From contig NZ_CP022548.1 of the NCBI RefSeq assembly GCF_002776575.1, positions 1 through 64,000 of the forward strand: a stretch of 64,000 nucleotides of DNA, read 5' to 3'. The stretch's first letter is position 1. Every line of letters begins with the position of its first letter. The stretch comes from Sphingorhabdus sp. YGSMI21 (lineage in GTDB: Bacteria; Pseudomonadota; Alphaproteobacteria; Sphingomonadales; Sphingomonadaceae). Position numbers and translations under genes: made by a program. Shown in pieces: positions 8,014 through 17,144 of the stretch. The notes under the pieces were generated by a model. The model searched no databases. It saw only the letters and a list, made by a program, of their open reading frames with translations, and was not told the origin of the DNA.

Positions 8014-9006
8014 TCAGAGTCCTTCGAGGAACGCGAGGAGGCCATCATCGGGCCGGTATCGGCCTGTCGGCACCTGCGGAGCAGCGACCCGAGCGAGTGC
8101 CTTTTCCTTCATTCGCATATCGGCGTGGATGTATATCTGGGTGGTTGCGACCGACTCATGTCCGAGCCAGAGAGCGATCACCGCTTGATCGACGCCATGA
8201 TGCAGGAGGTCCATCGCGGTGCTGTGGCGCAGCGTATGCGGTGTGACACGCTTGGTCCCGATGCTCGGGCACGCGCGCGATGCCGTGAGGCAGTGCTTGC
8301 GGACCAGATGTTCAAGTGCATCACGGCTCAGCCGCTCACCCCGGATCGACGGGAACAGCGGGCTGTTATCGTCACAGCGCTCGCTCATCCATGCCGCCAG
8401 CAGCTTGGCGGTGTCGCGGCGCAGCGGTGTGCATCGCTCCTTCCGGCCCTTGCCCATGCAACGGATATACGCGCCCGTACCAAGCGTCAGATCGCCGCAC
8501 TTGAGGTTCACCAGCTCGGACGCCCTGAGACCCGTCTGAACCGCGAGCAGGAGCAGCGCATGATCACGCCGTCCGGCCCACGTCGCACGATCAGGAGCCG
8601 CCAGCAATGCCGCGATCTCCGGTGTATCGAGGAACGTCACCGTGCGTTTCACATAGCGTTTGCTGGGCATCGCCAGCACGCGCTGACAGTGGAGCAGCCA
8701 GGTCGGATCGGTCATCGCGACATAGCGGAAGAACGAGCGGATCGCGGCAAGCCGGATGTTGCGGCTGCGGGCGCTGTTGCCGCGCACGGTCTCGCAATGA
8801 ACGAGGAAGTCGGCAACCAGATCGGCGTCGATATCCTCGACCGCGAGCTTGACCGGCGGCTTACCGCAGCGCGCACCCGCGAACCGCAACAGCAGGCGGA
8901 ACGTGTCGCGATAGCTTGCAACCGTATGAGGGCTGGCTTCCATCTGGGTGCACAGCCGGTCAGTGAAGAAGCGCTGGATCAGCGCAGGCAAGGTTGCAGC
9001 GCTCAT
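8014..9006 (-). CDS. RIT tyrosine recombinase, third gene
   Basis: A 330-residue tyrosine recombinase. It has an N-terminal SAM-like core-binding domain (SYRDTFRLLLRFAG) and a catalytic domain with Arg in TGLRASELVNLK, Lys in GKGRKERCTPL, His-x-x-Arg in TPHTLRHSTAMDL, His in LWLGHESVATT and the tyrosine in IYIHADM. The start at 9006 (MSAATLPAL) overlaps the stop of the second recombinase as ATGA, so the three genes are translationally coupled. It is XerC/D-like in form and should act with its two partners on the element ends. Confidence 0.85.
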   Translation of the reverse strand: MSAATLPALIQRFFTDRLCTQMEASPHTVASYRDTFRLLLRFAGARCGKPPVKLAVEDIDADLVADFLVHCETVRGNSARSRNIRLAAIRSFFRYVAMTDPTWLLHCQRVLAMPSKRYVKRTVTFLDTPEIAALLAAPDRATWAGRRDHALLLLAVQTGLRASELVNLKCGDLTLGTGAYIRCMGKGRKERCTPLRRDTAKLLAAWMSERCDDNSPLFPSIRGERLSRDALEHLVRKHCLTASRACPSIGTKRVTPHTLRHSTAMDLLHHGVDQAVIALWLGHESVATTQIYIHADMRMKEKALARVAAPQVPTGRYRPDDGLLAFLEGL

Positions 9007-9935
9007 TGGTCCGTCTCCCCGCAAGAGGTTGCCCGCGCCATCGCCAGATCGAGCAGTTCGGGCACCGCTTCGAGATACCAGAACGTGTTGTCGGGGTCGG
9101 TATGGCCCAGATAAGTGGTCAGCCGGATCATCTCGCGGGCCGGATCCTTGCCGGTACGGTACCAGTTTATCATTGTGCGCACCGCAAAGCTGTGGCGCAG
9201 ATCATGGATACGCGGTCCCCGGCCATGCCGACCATATCGCTGATGCGCTCGCAAGCCGATATGCTGGCATACCTGCGCAAAGTTGTAGCGCGTGCCGCAA
9301 TCGGTCGGCCTTGCTCCCTTGCAGTTAACGAAGAAGGATGTCGGGACACTTCCCAGCAACCGGTCGCGCTCGGCAGCATAGGCGACGAGCCTTGTCACCA
9401 CCGTGGGATCAAGGGGAAGCAGCCGCTCCTTACCGAGTTTTCCGCGCCGAACGCGCAGCACACCGTTCGCAAGATCATCATGGTCGAGCGCAAGCGCTTC
9501 GCTGATCCTGAGACCCGTCACCGCAATAAGCCCGAACAGGGTCGAGAAGGTCAGTCCGCGCATACCGTAGATCGAGGGCAGCGCCCCCGCAGCCGCGATG
9601 ATCGATGTGATCTCGGCCTCGCTGTATATATACGGGCGCGAGCGCCCGGTATGGCCCGGCAGCAGCCCACGCGGCGGGACTTCATGGGCGGGATCAATGT
9701 TGCTCAGCCACTGCGCGAACAGCCGCACCTTGCCAAGCCGGGCCGAACGTGTCGATGTGCTGACGTCAGGCAGGCTTGCATCCCAGCGCAGGAACAGCGC
9801 CGTATCAATGCGCGCAGCGCCTTCCTGATCGGTAAACCGGGCGAACCGGCGCAGTACCCGTTCATCGGTGCGAAGGTCATAACCGAGGCTGCGCCTAACG
9901 CCAAGATAGCGGTCCAGTTGGGATGTGACATTCAT
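9003..9935 (-). CDS. RIT tyrosine recombinase, second gene
   Basis: A 310-residue tyrosine recombinase beginning MNVTSQLDRYLGVRRSLGYD. The catalytic set is visible as Arg in TGLRISEALALD, Lys in RGKLGKERLLPLD, HDLRHSFAV, His in TYLGHTDPDNT and Tyr in FWYLEAVPELL. The last motif is typical of the middle recombinase of RIT elements. It overlaps both neighbours by four bases (ATGA). All catalytic residues are present. Confidence 0.85.
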   Translation of the reverse strand: MNVTSQLDRYLGVRRSLGYDLRTDERVLRRFARFTDQEGAARIDTALFLRWDASLPDVSTSTRSARLGKVRLFAQWLSNIDPAHEVPPRGLLPGHTGRSRPYIYSEAEITSIIAAAGALPSIYGMRGLTFSTLFGLIAVTGLRISEALALDHDDLANGVLRVRRGKLGKERLLPLDPTVVTRLVAYAAERDRLLGSVPTSFFVNCKGARPTDCGTRYNFAQVCQHIGLRAHQRYGRHGRGPRIHDLRHSFAVRTMINWYRTGKDPAREMIRLTTYLGHTDPDNTFWYLEAVPELLDLAMARATSCGETDQ

Positions 9936-10870
9936 TGTCCGCCTCCTGCAACCGGCCATGGCTGCGCGATGGACCTGAGGCCCTCAATATCAAGCCGAGC
10001 ATATATCATGGTCGATGATCGCGAGCGGTGTCGCAGCATATCGCCCACCTCGTCGAGCGATGCACCAGCATTGATGAGCCGGGTCGCAAGGCTATGACGC
10101 AGGAGGTGCGATCCCACATAAGGTGTGACCGGCTTCTGCCCCGTGGCCGCCAGTGCATCCTTGAGGATAGCGTTGGCGATCTGGCCGTCCTTGAACCCGC
10201 GATGCGGCGCACGGTGCGTGACGAACATCGTTCGGCAGGTCGTCGGCCCACGCTCCTCACGAAGATACCGGCTCAACGCTTCGCCAACCTCGGCTGTTAT
10301 TGGCAGCCTGTCATGCAGCCCGCCCTTGCCGCGCACGAGCAGTTCGCCCGCTCGCCAGTCTATATCATCAAGCTGGACCTTGATAATCTCGGAAGCGCGC
10401 AGCCCCAACCGCGCCATGAGCAGCAACATTGCATAATCGCGTGCGCCATGACGGGGATTGCTGTGCACCGAAGCGAGAATGGCCTCGACTGCACCGGGCG
10501 ACAGGTGCCGGGGCAGCCGCGCATTCCAGCGCTGGGCCGTCTTTGGTATACTCAAGGCCAGATTTGCCGAGGTCGCCCCGCACGCGAACAGATATTGGAA
10601 GAAGGTCCGCAAATGGGTCGTCACTGTCTTGTCGCGATATGGCGTCCTGCGCGCCAATATGTGCTGCACAAAGTTGGTAGTGTCGGCGGCGCGAAGGCGC
10701 GTCAGGTCGATCATTCGGCTCCCGAAGCGGTGATCGAGGAACCGGTTGGCGAAGCGAAGCGTGTGGTAGATGGTGCGCGGACTGAGGCCTCGCTGCCTTA
10801 CAAGATAGTCCTCAAAGTCCATCAGCAACGCTGCTCGTGTGCGCTGTATCTCGTTAATAGATTCAGTCAT
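9932..10870 (-). CDS. RIT tyrosine recombinase, first gene
   Basis: A 312-residue tyrosine recombinase, first in the trio. It has an N-terminal SAM-like domain (RQRGLSPRTIYHTLRFANRF) and a catalytic domain with Arg in RLGLRASEIIKV, Lys in VRGKGGLHDRLPI, HLLRHSLATRL, His in LRHRSRSSTM and Tyr in IYARLD. The start at 10870 (MTESINEIQ) is preceded by GGAG at suitable spacing; in-frame ATG codons a few residues upstream are alternatives. The promoter should lie between this gene and the right terminal repeat, about 90 bp away. Confidence 0.85.
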   Translation of the reverse strand: MTESINEIQRTRAALLMDFEDYLVRQRGLSPRTIYHTLRFANRFLDHRFGSRMIDLTRLRAADTTNFVQHILARRTPYRDKTVTTHLRTFFQYLFACGATSANLALSIPKTAQRWNARLPRHLSPGAVEAILASVHSNPRHGARDYAMLLLMARLGLRASEIIKVQLDDIDWRAGELLVRGKGGLHDRLPITAEVGEALSRYLREERGPTTCRTMFVTHRAPHRGFKDGQIANAILKDALAATGQKPVTPYVGSHLLRHSLATRLINAGASLDEVGDMLRHRSRSSTMIYARLDIEGLRSIAQPWPVAGGGQ

Positions 10871-10959
10871 AATCATCATACTCCATATTGTTGGAGCAGC
10901 AAAGATAATGCCGAACGCCCTTGGCGGTATCATACTGAAAGCCGCCTTTCTTCGATGCG

Positions 10960-10989
10960 ATGCGGCATAATCCCGGTTACGGCATTATG
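10960..10989 (-). repeat. RIT terminal inverted repeat, right
   Basis: Thirty bases matching 7929-7958 exactly in the opposite orientation. ardC sequence (CATGAACTTGGT on the minus strand) resumes immediately after it. Confidence 0.9.
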
Positions 10990-10990
10990 A

Positions 10991-11718
10991 CCAAGTTCAT
11001 GCAGGGCCGTGCGGTAATAGTCGATCTGGTGGGTGAAGGCCGGTTGCGGAGGAACCTGCACAAAATCCGCGCCAACATTATAAAAGGCTTTGGTCCCGCC
11101 CGTCCGAAAGTCCGCTGCTGTCGCGGCAATCAAAGCCTCGGCCTGACCGTGCAATTCGCGCTCCGGTAAGGGCGCGGGTTCGGCGGTCAGCCGCTCGGGC
11201 AAGCCATCGCACTGCGCGGCGTTGAACACGGTAAAGCGTTTGAGAAATGGAATCGAGCGAGGCGCACCTCCATCGCCAGCGCCGCCCTCGCCTTGCTGTT
11301 TTCTGTCCTCGTCGGTCGTAAAGCGGTTAGCGTAAAAAACCGTCCGGCCCTTCTCGCCCTTGCGAACGCATCCGCCAGCGGCCAAGGCTTGCCGGAATGT
11401 CAGCCAGTCCTGCGAAGGATAGTCGCCATCAATGACCGCGCCCCAGAGAATCAGAATATTGATGCCCGAATATTGTCGCCCTGAAATCGCGTTGCGCGGC
11501 AAGCCGGTCACGGCGTTGCCGCTGTTCCAAGGCTTCACCCAAGGAAAAATCCCTTCCTCCAGCTGCGCGATAATCTGCGCGGTCACTTCGTCATAAAGCG
11601 ACGCCTTGGGCGCAGCACTGCCGCTACGGCGGGTCTTGCGCGCTGCGCGCGAAGCGCGCTTTGCTTGTCTTGTCCTGCCCGTGCCGCTATCCGAAACCCT
11701 AGAATTTTCATGCACCAT
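10991..11718 (-). pseudogene. ardC: ardC 5' part (antirestriction protein, interrupted)
   Basis: The N-terminal two thirds of an ArdC-like protein. A basic leader (RTRQAKRASRAARKTRR) is followed by the single-stranded-DNA-binding ArdC N domain (YDEVTAQIIAQLEEGIFPWV, PWNSGNAVTGLPRNAISGRQ, YSGINILILWG) and the start of the zincin domain up to HELGH. The start at 11718 has a GGAGG Shine-Dalgarno five bases away. ArdC proteins protect incoming single-stranded DNA during conjugation. The reading frame runs into the RIT element after HELGH, so the product would lack the rest of the metal site. Confidence 0.85.
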
Positions 11719-11827
11719 AACCGCCTCCGTCACCCCAAAAATGCCGCAACCGGCCCCGGAGAGACCCCATGGAGATCAGACCGCGCGCTCGGACCAAAAT
11801 CCTCGCACGCGCCTGACCCAGGGAGGG

Positions 11828-11968
11828 GGGTGGGCGGCGAAGAACGACCGGAAAGGCCCGCTGATTGAGGCAGGCTGCACCCGAAGGGCCGGAACGAAGA
11901 GGAGGTAGTGAGCGAAGCGAGCATTGCGGCATGCCGCAGCGGGCCTAGAAGGGAGTGCCGCCCAACCC
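11828..11968. ncRNA. Structured non-coding motif, copy A
   Basis: A GC-rich block with nested pairing: an outer stem GGTGGGCGGC (11829-11838) with its complement near 11957-11968, and an inner stem AGGCCCGC (11854-11861) with GCGGGCCT (11939-11946). Conserved unpaired words include GCACCCGAAGGG. The same arrangement recurs at 13567-13710 with a different inner hairpin. Conserved stems with a variable interior suggest a functional RNA or protein-binding DNA structure. The strand of transcription is unknown. It lies between ardC and the IS110-family gene, with about 118 further bases up to that gene that show no ORF of their own. Confidence 0.5.
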
Positions 11969-12086
11969 GCGACCTGGATCAGGCCTAAAACAACGTCATC
12001 GCGCAGCGATGGCAACACCGCGCCTTCGAATCCGCTTCGTGGTTCAACAAGTCGCGGCGCCACAAAACCACGAAAGGAAGCGAAGG

Positions 12087-13274
12087 ATGAAAAATGAACA
12101 TGTTGTAGCAGACGCAATTGACGTTGAATGCGCACCGGCGGTGCAAACCACGCTTGGTGCAATTTTTGTGTCGATGGAGCTCAGCCGTTCAACCTGGCTG
12201 ATCACATCGCTGCTGCCGGGCGACGGCGAGCGGATGTCGAAATGCACCTTGCGTGCTGGCGACATTGGCGGCCTGATGGAGTGATTGTCCAACCTCAGGC
12301 AAAAAGCGCTGGCGCGAACCGGTCAGACCTTTCCATTCGTCGTGATCCAAGAAGCCGGTCTCGATGGCTTCTGGATCCACCGGGTGCTCGAACAGGAAGG
12401 CATCGAAAGCCATGTTGTCGATGCCGCATCGATCGCAGCATCCCGTCGGCGTCGTCGGGTTAAGACGGACCGGATCGACGGCGAGATATTGCTGCGCAGC
12501 TTGCTCGCGTTCAAACGTGGCGATCCGCGCGTTTGCGCTATGGTGCGTCCGCCATCGCCCGAAGACGAGGATCGCCGCCGCAATAGCCGCGAGCGCAAAA
12601 CGCTAATTGCCGAGCGTGTCAAACTCGTCAACCGGATCAAGGGCTTGCTGTTTGCCCAAGGAATCACCGGCTTCGAGCCCCTCAAACGGGATCGTCGTGT
12701 ACGCTTTGACGAGCTCTTTACAGGCGATGGGCGCGAATTGCCACCGCATGCCAAGGCAGAGATCAGCCGGGCGCTCGACCGTATTGAGCTGATACTTGAG
12801 CAGATGAAAGCTATTGAGGCGGCGCGCGATGCGCTCAGTACTGAAGCAGCCCATTCGCCAGAAGGCGTATCGGGTACCACCATGCTGCGCCGGTTGAAAG
12901 GGATCGGCCCCGACTTTGCCGAAGTGCTCTGGGCTGAAGGCCTGTATCGGCATTTTGATAATCGACGACAGCTCGCATCCTATGCGGGCCTCACGCCAAC
13001 CCCTTGGCAAAGTGGGTCGGTCAGCAATGAGCAGGGCGTGTCCAAGTCAGGTAATCCGCGCCTGCGCACGATCATGGTGCAGCTATCGTGGTTCTGGCTA
13101 TTGCATCAGCCGGACTCGGCATTGTCGCGCTGGTTCCACGAACGGGTCAAACTCGACGGCGGGCGTCGCCGCAAACCGGCGATTATCGCCTTGGCCCGAA
13201 AACTTCTGATCGCGCTGTGGAAATATGTGCGCGAGGGCCTTGTGATCGAAGGAGCCATAATGAGCCAAGCATAG
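12087..13274 (+). pseudogene. IS110-family transposase with in-frame TGA
   Basis: Reads as an IS110-type (DEDD) transposase from ATG 12087. The N-terminal catalytic block includes FVSMELSRSTWLITSLLPGD, VIQEAGLDGFWIHRVLEQEG and VKTDRIDGEILLRSLLA. The C-terminal Tnp_20 domain includes LKGIGPDFAEVLW, SYAGLTP and SKSGNPRLRTIMVQLSW. A TGA at 12282-12284, between GGLME and LSNLRQKA, interrupts the frame without shifting it; CGA (Arg) to TGA is the simplest explanation. A TTG right after the stop is only a poor restart and would lose the first catalytic acid. IS110 elements encode a guide (bridge) RNA in non-coding DNA beside the gene, so flanking structure here deserves attention. Confidence 0.8.
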
Positions 13275-13566
13275 CCAATTGCAAATTTACCCCATTAGCC
13301 GGGGATGATCAAACCCGGCTGATCCAGGGTAGGCGAACCTCCACCCCGCATGGCTTAAAATGCCGCCGGAGAGAATGGTCCCGTCTTCCCTGAGCCTGAC
13401 CCGACGAATTCGGGGGCTTGGTGCAGCCATTGCGAATGGCGACCGCATGTGAGGTTGGACTGGCAGGAACTGCCATGCCGTTATGAGCAGGCTCGGACCT
13501 TGGATATATTTTGAAAGGACACGGCAATGACAAGCAGGCGTTGACATTTAGTTCTCCATGTGAGGC

Positions 13567-13710
13567 GGGGTGGGCGGCAAGAGCGACCAGAAAGGCCCGC
13601 ATCAAGCGGTCAGGCGCACCCGAAGGGATGAAACAAAGAGAAATACCCGGTCCTGAAAGGCCGGGTTGCGCCTGAGCGCGGCGGGCCTAGCCGGGAGCGC
13701 CGCCCACCCC
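13567..13710. ncRNA. Structured non-coding motif, copy B
   Basis: The second copy of the motif at 11828-11968. The outer stem GGGGTGGGCGGC (13567-13578) pairs with GCCGCCCACCCC (13699-13710), a perfect 12-bp stem. The inner stem AGGCCCGC (13593-13600) pairs with GCGGGCCT (13681-13688). A third hairpin, CCCGG...CCGGG (about 13646-13665), is unique to this copy. The GCGCACCCGAAGGG word is kept. Similarity continues past the stem (AACAACG followed by GC-rich repeats). Confidence 0.5.
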
Positions 13711-13929
13711 GACTCGTCGGAGCCGGAAAACAACGCCGGCGCGTCCGCGCCGTCCGCAAAACCTGCTCGTGCCACAAATCGCTGGAGCGGCCAGCGGCAT
13801 TGCTAAAAACCAAAAAACCGCACCCTGGAAGGAGGTGCAAATTGCCAATCATCGCTTGCGCAAACGGTCGGTCGGGGCGTGTCGTCCGGCCGGATTGCGC
13901 TTTAAACTATGACCACCGGTCCAGAGTGC

Positions 13930-14100
13930 GTGCGGGGCAAAGAAAAAAGCCGCGCCCTTAGGAGCAGGCCGCACGGCCTGCGGAACAGAGCGCGTCATCA
14001 GCCCCGCTCATTTGCCCGGGGCGTTGCGGGGTGTCCCCGCAGAAGGGGTAGCCGGAGACAGCGAAGCGGCTCCGGGTCAGGGGAAGGCTTTCCCCTCAAA
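13930..14100. other. Hairpin-rich non-coding block at the backbone/cargo boundary
   Basis: No gene is supported between the IS110-family stop (13274) and 14154. Apart from motif B, this block holds several strong stems: GCAGGCC/GGCCTGC (13963-13980), TGCGGGG/CCCCGCA (about 14026-14042), AGCCG/CGGCT near 14051-14072 and GGGGAAG/CTTTCCCC (about 14080-14096). Just after it the composition falls to AT-rich DNA, so it marks the edge of the GC-rich backbone. The function is unknown; an origin of transfer or a leader are possibilities, not shown. Confidence 0.4.
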
Positions 14101-14153
14101 TCATGATATTATAGTTTTCTCTCATTGCAAAGCTATCAATTTCGGCACGGTGC

Positions 14154-14795
14154 ATGTTATCTAACAACATGGTTGACCTCCTCCCCGCCATTGACATTGC
14201 CGTTCCAATCGAGCTCTCTATTTTTTTCGAACGCATAGCGGAAATTGGAAATTCATCGGGGAATTTTAAAGTCGAGCATTTTAAAGGTAAAGAAGCCGGA
14301 CCGGATTTGGAGGTTGTGAACTTTCGGTCTGAAAAGGACAGCCAACATTCAGGGCTCGGTTTCCAATTGATTGCACGAAAGGATATTCCCCAGCGCGTGT
14401 TGCTCGAAGTGCGGGCGAGAAGGTGGAATCCGAATCCACCAACCCGCGCGGCATATATCGATGCTGCAAGATTGCTGGCAGGTCCATTACTAAAAACATA
14501 CAATCAGACCAACTCCGCACGGATCCGCCTGAGGATAGAACAGGCCGGACAGGGTCGATTTTCGCCGTCAAAGCGCACTGCCGCACTGCTGGAACACTTT
14601 ACTGCGTTGGCGAACACATCCTCCCTGCATCCGCTCGACTGGAAGCGTTTTTATACGCTCATAAAAGAAAGTCGTCAGAAAATTCCCGAAAATGAACTCA
14701 GATCAATATTGGTTCGCAGAGGCTTTCCAAGCGAAACTGCCGAATACCTTGCCAACATCTATAAACATTTGTGGAAATTTAGGCGGTTCAAATAG
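14154..14795 (+). CDS. Orphan hypothetical protein, first gene of cargo block
   Basis: A 213-residue protein with no family that I recognise. Notable segments are VDLLPAIDIAVPIELSIFFE near the start, LGFQLIARKDIPQRVLLEVR in the middle and a basic C-terminal half ending YLANIYKHLWKFRRFK. It has no membrane segment or signal peptide. An alternative start is ATG 14169 (MVDLLPA). It lies 63 bp upstream of the zinc-module protein on the same strand, so the two may form an operon. Base composition is lower in GC than the backbone to its left, in keeping with acquired cargo. Confidence 0.55.
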   Translation: MLSNNMVDLLPAIDIAVPIELSIFFERIAEIGNSSGNFKVEHFKGKEAGPDLEVVNFRSEKDSQHSGLGFQLIARKDIPQRVLLEVRARRWNPNPPTRAAYIDAARLLAGPLLKTYNQTNSARIRLRIEQAGQGRFSPSKRTAALLEHFTALANTSSLHPLDWKRFYTLIKESRQKIPENELRSILVRRGFPSETAEYLANIYKHLWKFRRFK

Positions 14796-14858
14796 ACTGC
14801 TTTGAGATGTGATGCGCGCATAGTTGCATTATCGCGAGCGTTTGTTCACGATCAAGTC

Positions 14859-16343
14859 ATGACAGAAATCACCATCTCCATTCCCGACTTCGGTAGCATG
14901 ACCGATGATGAAGTGAGTAGCCACCCACTCGCATGGGGACGAGACGGCAAGTGGAGTCGTCAAACGCGATGGCTATTGTCGCATTTCGGGACCCATCGCC
15001 TTGAGTTAAATGAAGCATGGGCCATGACATCACCGGTTTGGCAATGCCCCTGCTGCCAGCGATACAAACCTGAAATTGCAAAGCTCACAGATCAAGGCGT
15101 GCTGCATTGCCAACTTGACCATCATCATGATCATCTTGGCGATCTAGCTGGGGAAATCCTGCGAGCGGCAACCTGTCATGACATTCCGGATGAACTCGTA
15201 CGGGTACGCAAGCGTGCGTGTAACGCAGCTCTATTGCTCATAGAGCGCTTCGCAGAAACATTGATCTGCAACGATTGCAATGCGGCTGATGCGGCGATGA
15301 AGGCGGCGCTGGGTCACCGGGTAGATCGCCATTTCAGCTTCAGTCCATTGGAAATAGCAAATTTCATTTTGCCAAAGCCCAACAGTTCTCACGAGCCCGA
15401 TAACGCCCGGGGGCTTGAAATTTGGACGCACGCTCAGGCGCAGTTTTCCGAGCGACTGAAATTTGCAGAACAACTGGCAAAAAGGATCACCGCAGGACTC
15501 CATGACCGTGAACGCTTAAACTACACTGGCCTCGATTCCGGCTATGACGACGCAAAACTCCTCTTTAAACTTGCGGCTGATCAAGGAGGGCCGCGGAACC
15601 ACCCAAGGGGAATTGGTGATGCCCTTCTAGCCCGATCGCGGTCTACAGCGGGGCGCTTCTCAAATCCCAAGAAATTGTCTGCAGCCCCTTTTCGTATTCC
15701 AACTGCAGAAGAGTTCCAATTGTTAGATCAGACGAAAGCGAACTCGTCTCCATGGCGCAATTCTGGGGCGAACTGGAGCTGTGCAGCCTGCTCGCGAAGC
15801 AAGTTCGAAATCACACGCTTGTCCAAAAAAGGCAAATGGATGGCACTCATCATGGAACTAAACGATTTTGAAGAAGAGACCAATCCCATTTCACTACAAC
15901 GCCGATCTTTTCATTACGATCTGCCACTAATCTTTGGGCAATGTAAGCGGATTACGGTTTGCCAGGATTGTCGTCAGATAGTGACCGACGCCAAAACTTT
16001 GGTGCCAAGCGTTATCGAAGATTGCATGCCCATAGATGCTATCAGGAAGCTGGCGCAGGACCCCAAGCCGCACCAAGGGCATGTCATCGATAGGCCCGAA
16101 ATCATTCGCGTCGTGGAAGCCAACACCCAGTGGGCCAAGGCTGCAGAGGATTTTTGGATTCACCGCGATCATGCAAACGACATCGCATTTCATCAATTGC
16201 GGTTGGTTCGTAACACCGGATTATCCGACAGTGCTGCAAGGCGGCAATTGATCCCCGAATTGGTTGCGGCAAAGAAATTACCGGGATTTGAATCGGACGA
16301 ATGGTTTGATTGGCTGATTGCTGAGAGTAAGCGCTCGTTTTAG
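14859..16343 (+). CDS. Two-module zinc-knuckle protein, HNH-like
   Basis: A 494-residue protein of unknown function. Residues 61-141 hold WQCPCCQRYKPEIAKL, then HCQLDHHHDHL and LICNDCN, an order (Cys pair, Asp-His-rich core, Cys pair plus Asn) that resembles HNH/endonuclease VII nucleases. Residues 306-371 repeat the pattern as WSCAACSRSKFEITRL ... TVCQDC but have lost the Asp-His core. This looks like an internal duplication with one degenerate copy. The start at 14859 (MTEITISIPD) is the first ATG; a TTG at 14802 is possible. Nuclease activity is inference. Its neighbours are defence-type genes, so a phage- or plasmid-defence role is plausible. Confidence 0.55.
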   Translation: MTEITISIPDFGSMTDDEVSSHPLAWGRDGKWSRQTRWLLSHFGTHRLELNEAWAMTSPVWQCPCCQRYKPEIAKLTDQGVLHCQLDHHHDHLGDLAGEILRAATCHDIPDELVRVRKRACNAALLLIERFAETLICNDCNAADAAMKAALGHRVDRHFSFSPLEIANFILPKPNSSHEPDNARGLEIWTHAQAQFSERLKFAEQLAKRITAGLHDRERLNYTGLDSGYDDAKLLFKLAADQGGPRNHPRGIGDALLARSRSTAGRFSNPKKLSAAPFRIPTAEEFQLLDQTKANSSPWRNSGANWSCAACSRSKFEITRLSKKGKWMALIMELNDFEEETNPISLQRRSFHYDLPLIFGQCKRITVCQDCRQIVTDAKTLVPSVIEDCMPIDAIRKLAQDPKPHQGHVIDRPEIIRVVEANTQWAKAAEDFWIHRDHANDIAFHQLRLVRNTGLSDSAARRQLIPELVAAKKLPGFESDEWFDWLIAESKRSF

Positions 16344-16553
16344 CTGGAGGCAGCGCCGCAGCTGTGGTGAAGCCTTTCTTCCTATTAGGCCGAACAGATT
16401 TATCAAGAAATCAAAATGCTGCGTTCCAATGTGCACCATCACTAGTAAGACTTCGCTTTCATCCATTGATCACGGCGATCGGTTATTTTTACACCGGAAC
16501 CGCAAAGAAGCTTGCATCGCGTGATTCGTCGGCGCTATGCAACGTCGATGAGT

Positions 16554-17144
16554 ATGCCAAAATTGAAAGATGTTGATTTGCGTATTGCTGCACATGAGCG
16601 TCTTTTTGCGCGTGCCAATCAATGTCCAGACACACTCGTTATTGATGAACTCGGCCTCTCTCACGGTGCTTGCAGGGTCGATATCGCTGTAATAAATGGA
16701 CATATTCGAGCCTATGAAATCAAGGCTGAAGCGGATAACTTGCTTCGCCTCCCTCGCCAGGTAGAAGCTTATAGCGAAGTCGTTGATGCTGCCTCATTGA
16801 TTGTGACAGAACACCATCTTGATGCCGCCGTTAAACTTGTTCCAGAATGGTGGGGAGTTATTCTTGCGGAACGCCGCAAAACTGGCGATGTTGCTTTTCG
16901 CCGCATGCGTAAAGAATATATAAATCGCGGAGCATTGCCGCTTACATTGGTGAAGCTGTTGTGGCGAACCGAAGTAGCTGATTTACTTCGGCAATATGAA
17001 ATACCAGAGAAAGAACTGCGTGCGCCCCGCGCGATCTTATATGAACATCTCGTCTCAATCTTGCCGCGACGAACTTTAGGCCGAACTGTCCGAGAAACGC
17101 TCAAATCCCGTAAAACGTGGCGAGATCGTGCACGACCTTTGTAA
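16554..17144 (+). CDS. sce7726-family protein (PD-(D/E)xK-like)
   Basis: A 196-residue protein matching the sce7726 family. The N-terminal part has DVDLRIAAHERLFARAN, and the core has CRVDIAVINGHIRAYEIKAEADN, which fits the restriction-endonuclease-like pattern with Asp in VDIA and Glu-x-Lys in YEIKAE. Sce7726 proteins are usually encoded next to sce7725/Beta-type proteins. Here the partner is on the opposite strand and the two 3' ends overlap by 44 bp. ATG 16554 was chosen; 16548 is also possible. Confidence 0.75.
   Translation: MPKLKDVDLRIAAHERLFARANQCPDTLVIDELGLSHGACRVDIAVINGHIRAYEIKAEADNLLRLPRQVEAYSEVVDAASLIVTEHHLDAAVKLVPEWWGVILAERRKTGDVAFRRMRKEYINRGALPLTLVKLLWRTEVADLLRQYEIPEKELRAPRAILYEHLVSILPRRTLGRTVRETLKSRKTWRDRARPL

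Larger units (their letters stand above)
7902..10990 (-). mobile_element. RIT element (recombinases in trio)
   Basis: A 3.1-kb unit with three overlapping tyrosine recombinase genes on one strand, which is the definition of a RIT element. It is bounded by a 30-bp perfect inverted repeat at 7929-7958 and 10960-10989. Outside the left repeat a 20-bp perfect palindrome (7905-7924) belongs to the inserted DNA, because ardC sequence resumes at 7903. It sits within the HELGH/HWTGH junction of ardC. No target duplication longer than a couple of bases can be seen. The recombinases are all intact, so the element may be recent. Confidence 0.85.

Noticed and set aside
13909..14106. 65-residue arginine/glycine-rich frame in the hairpin block
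   Set aside because: The frame is produced by the GC-rich inverted repeats and shows no domain or start signal.
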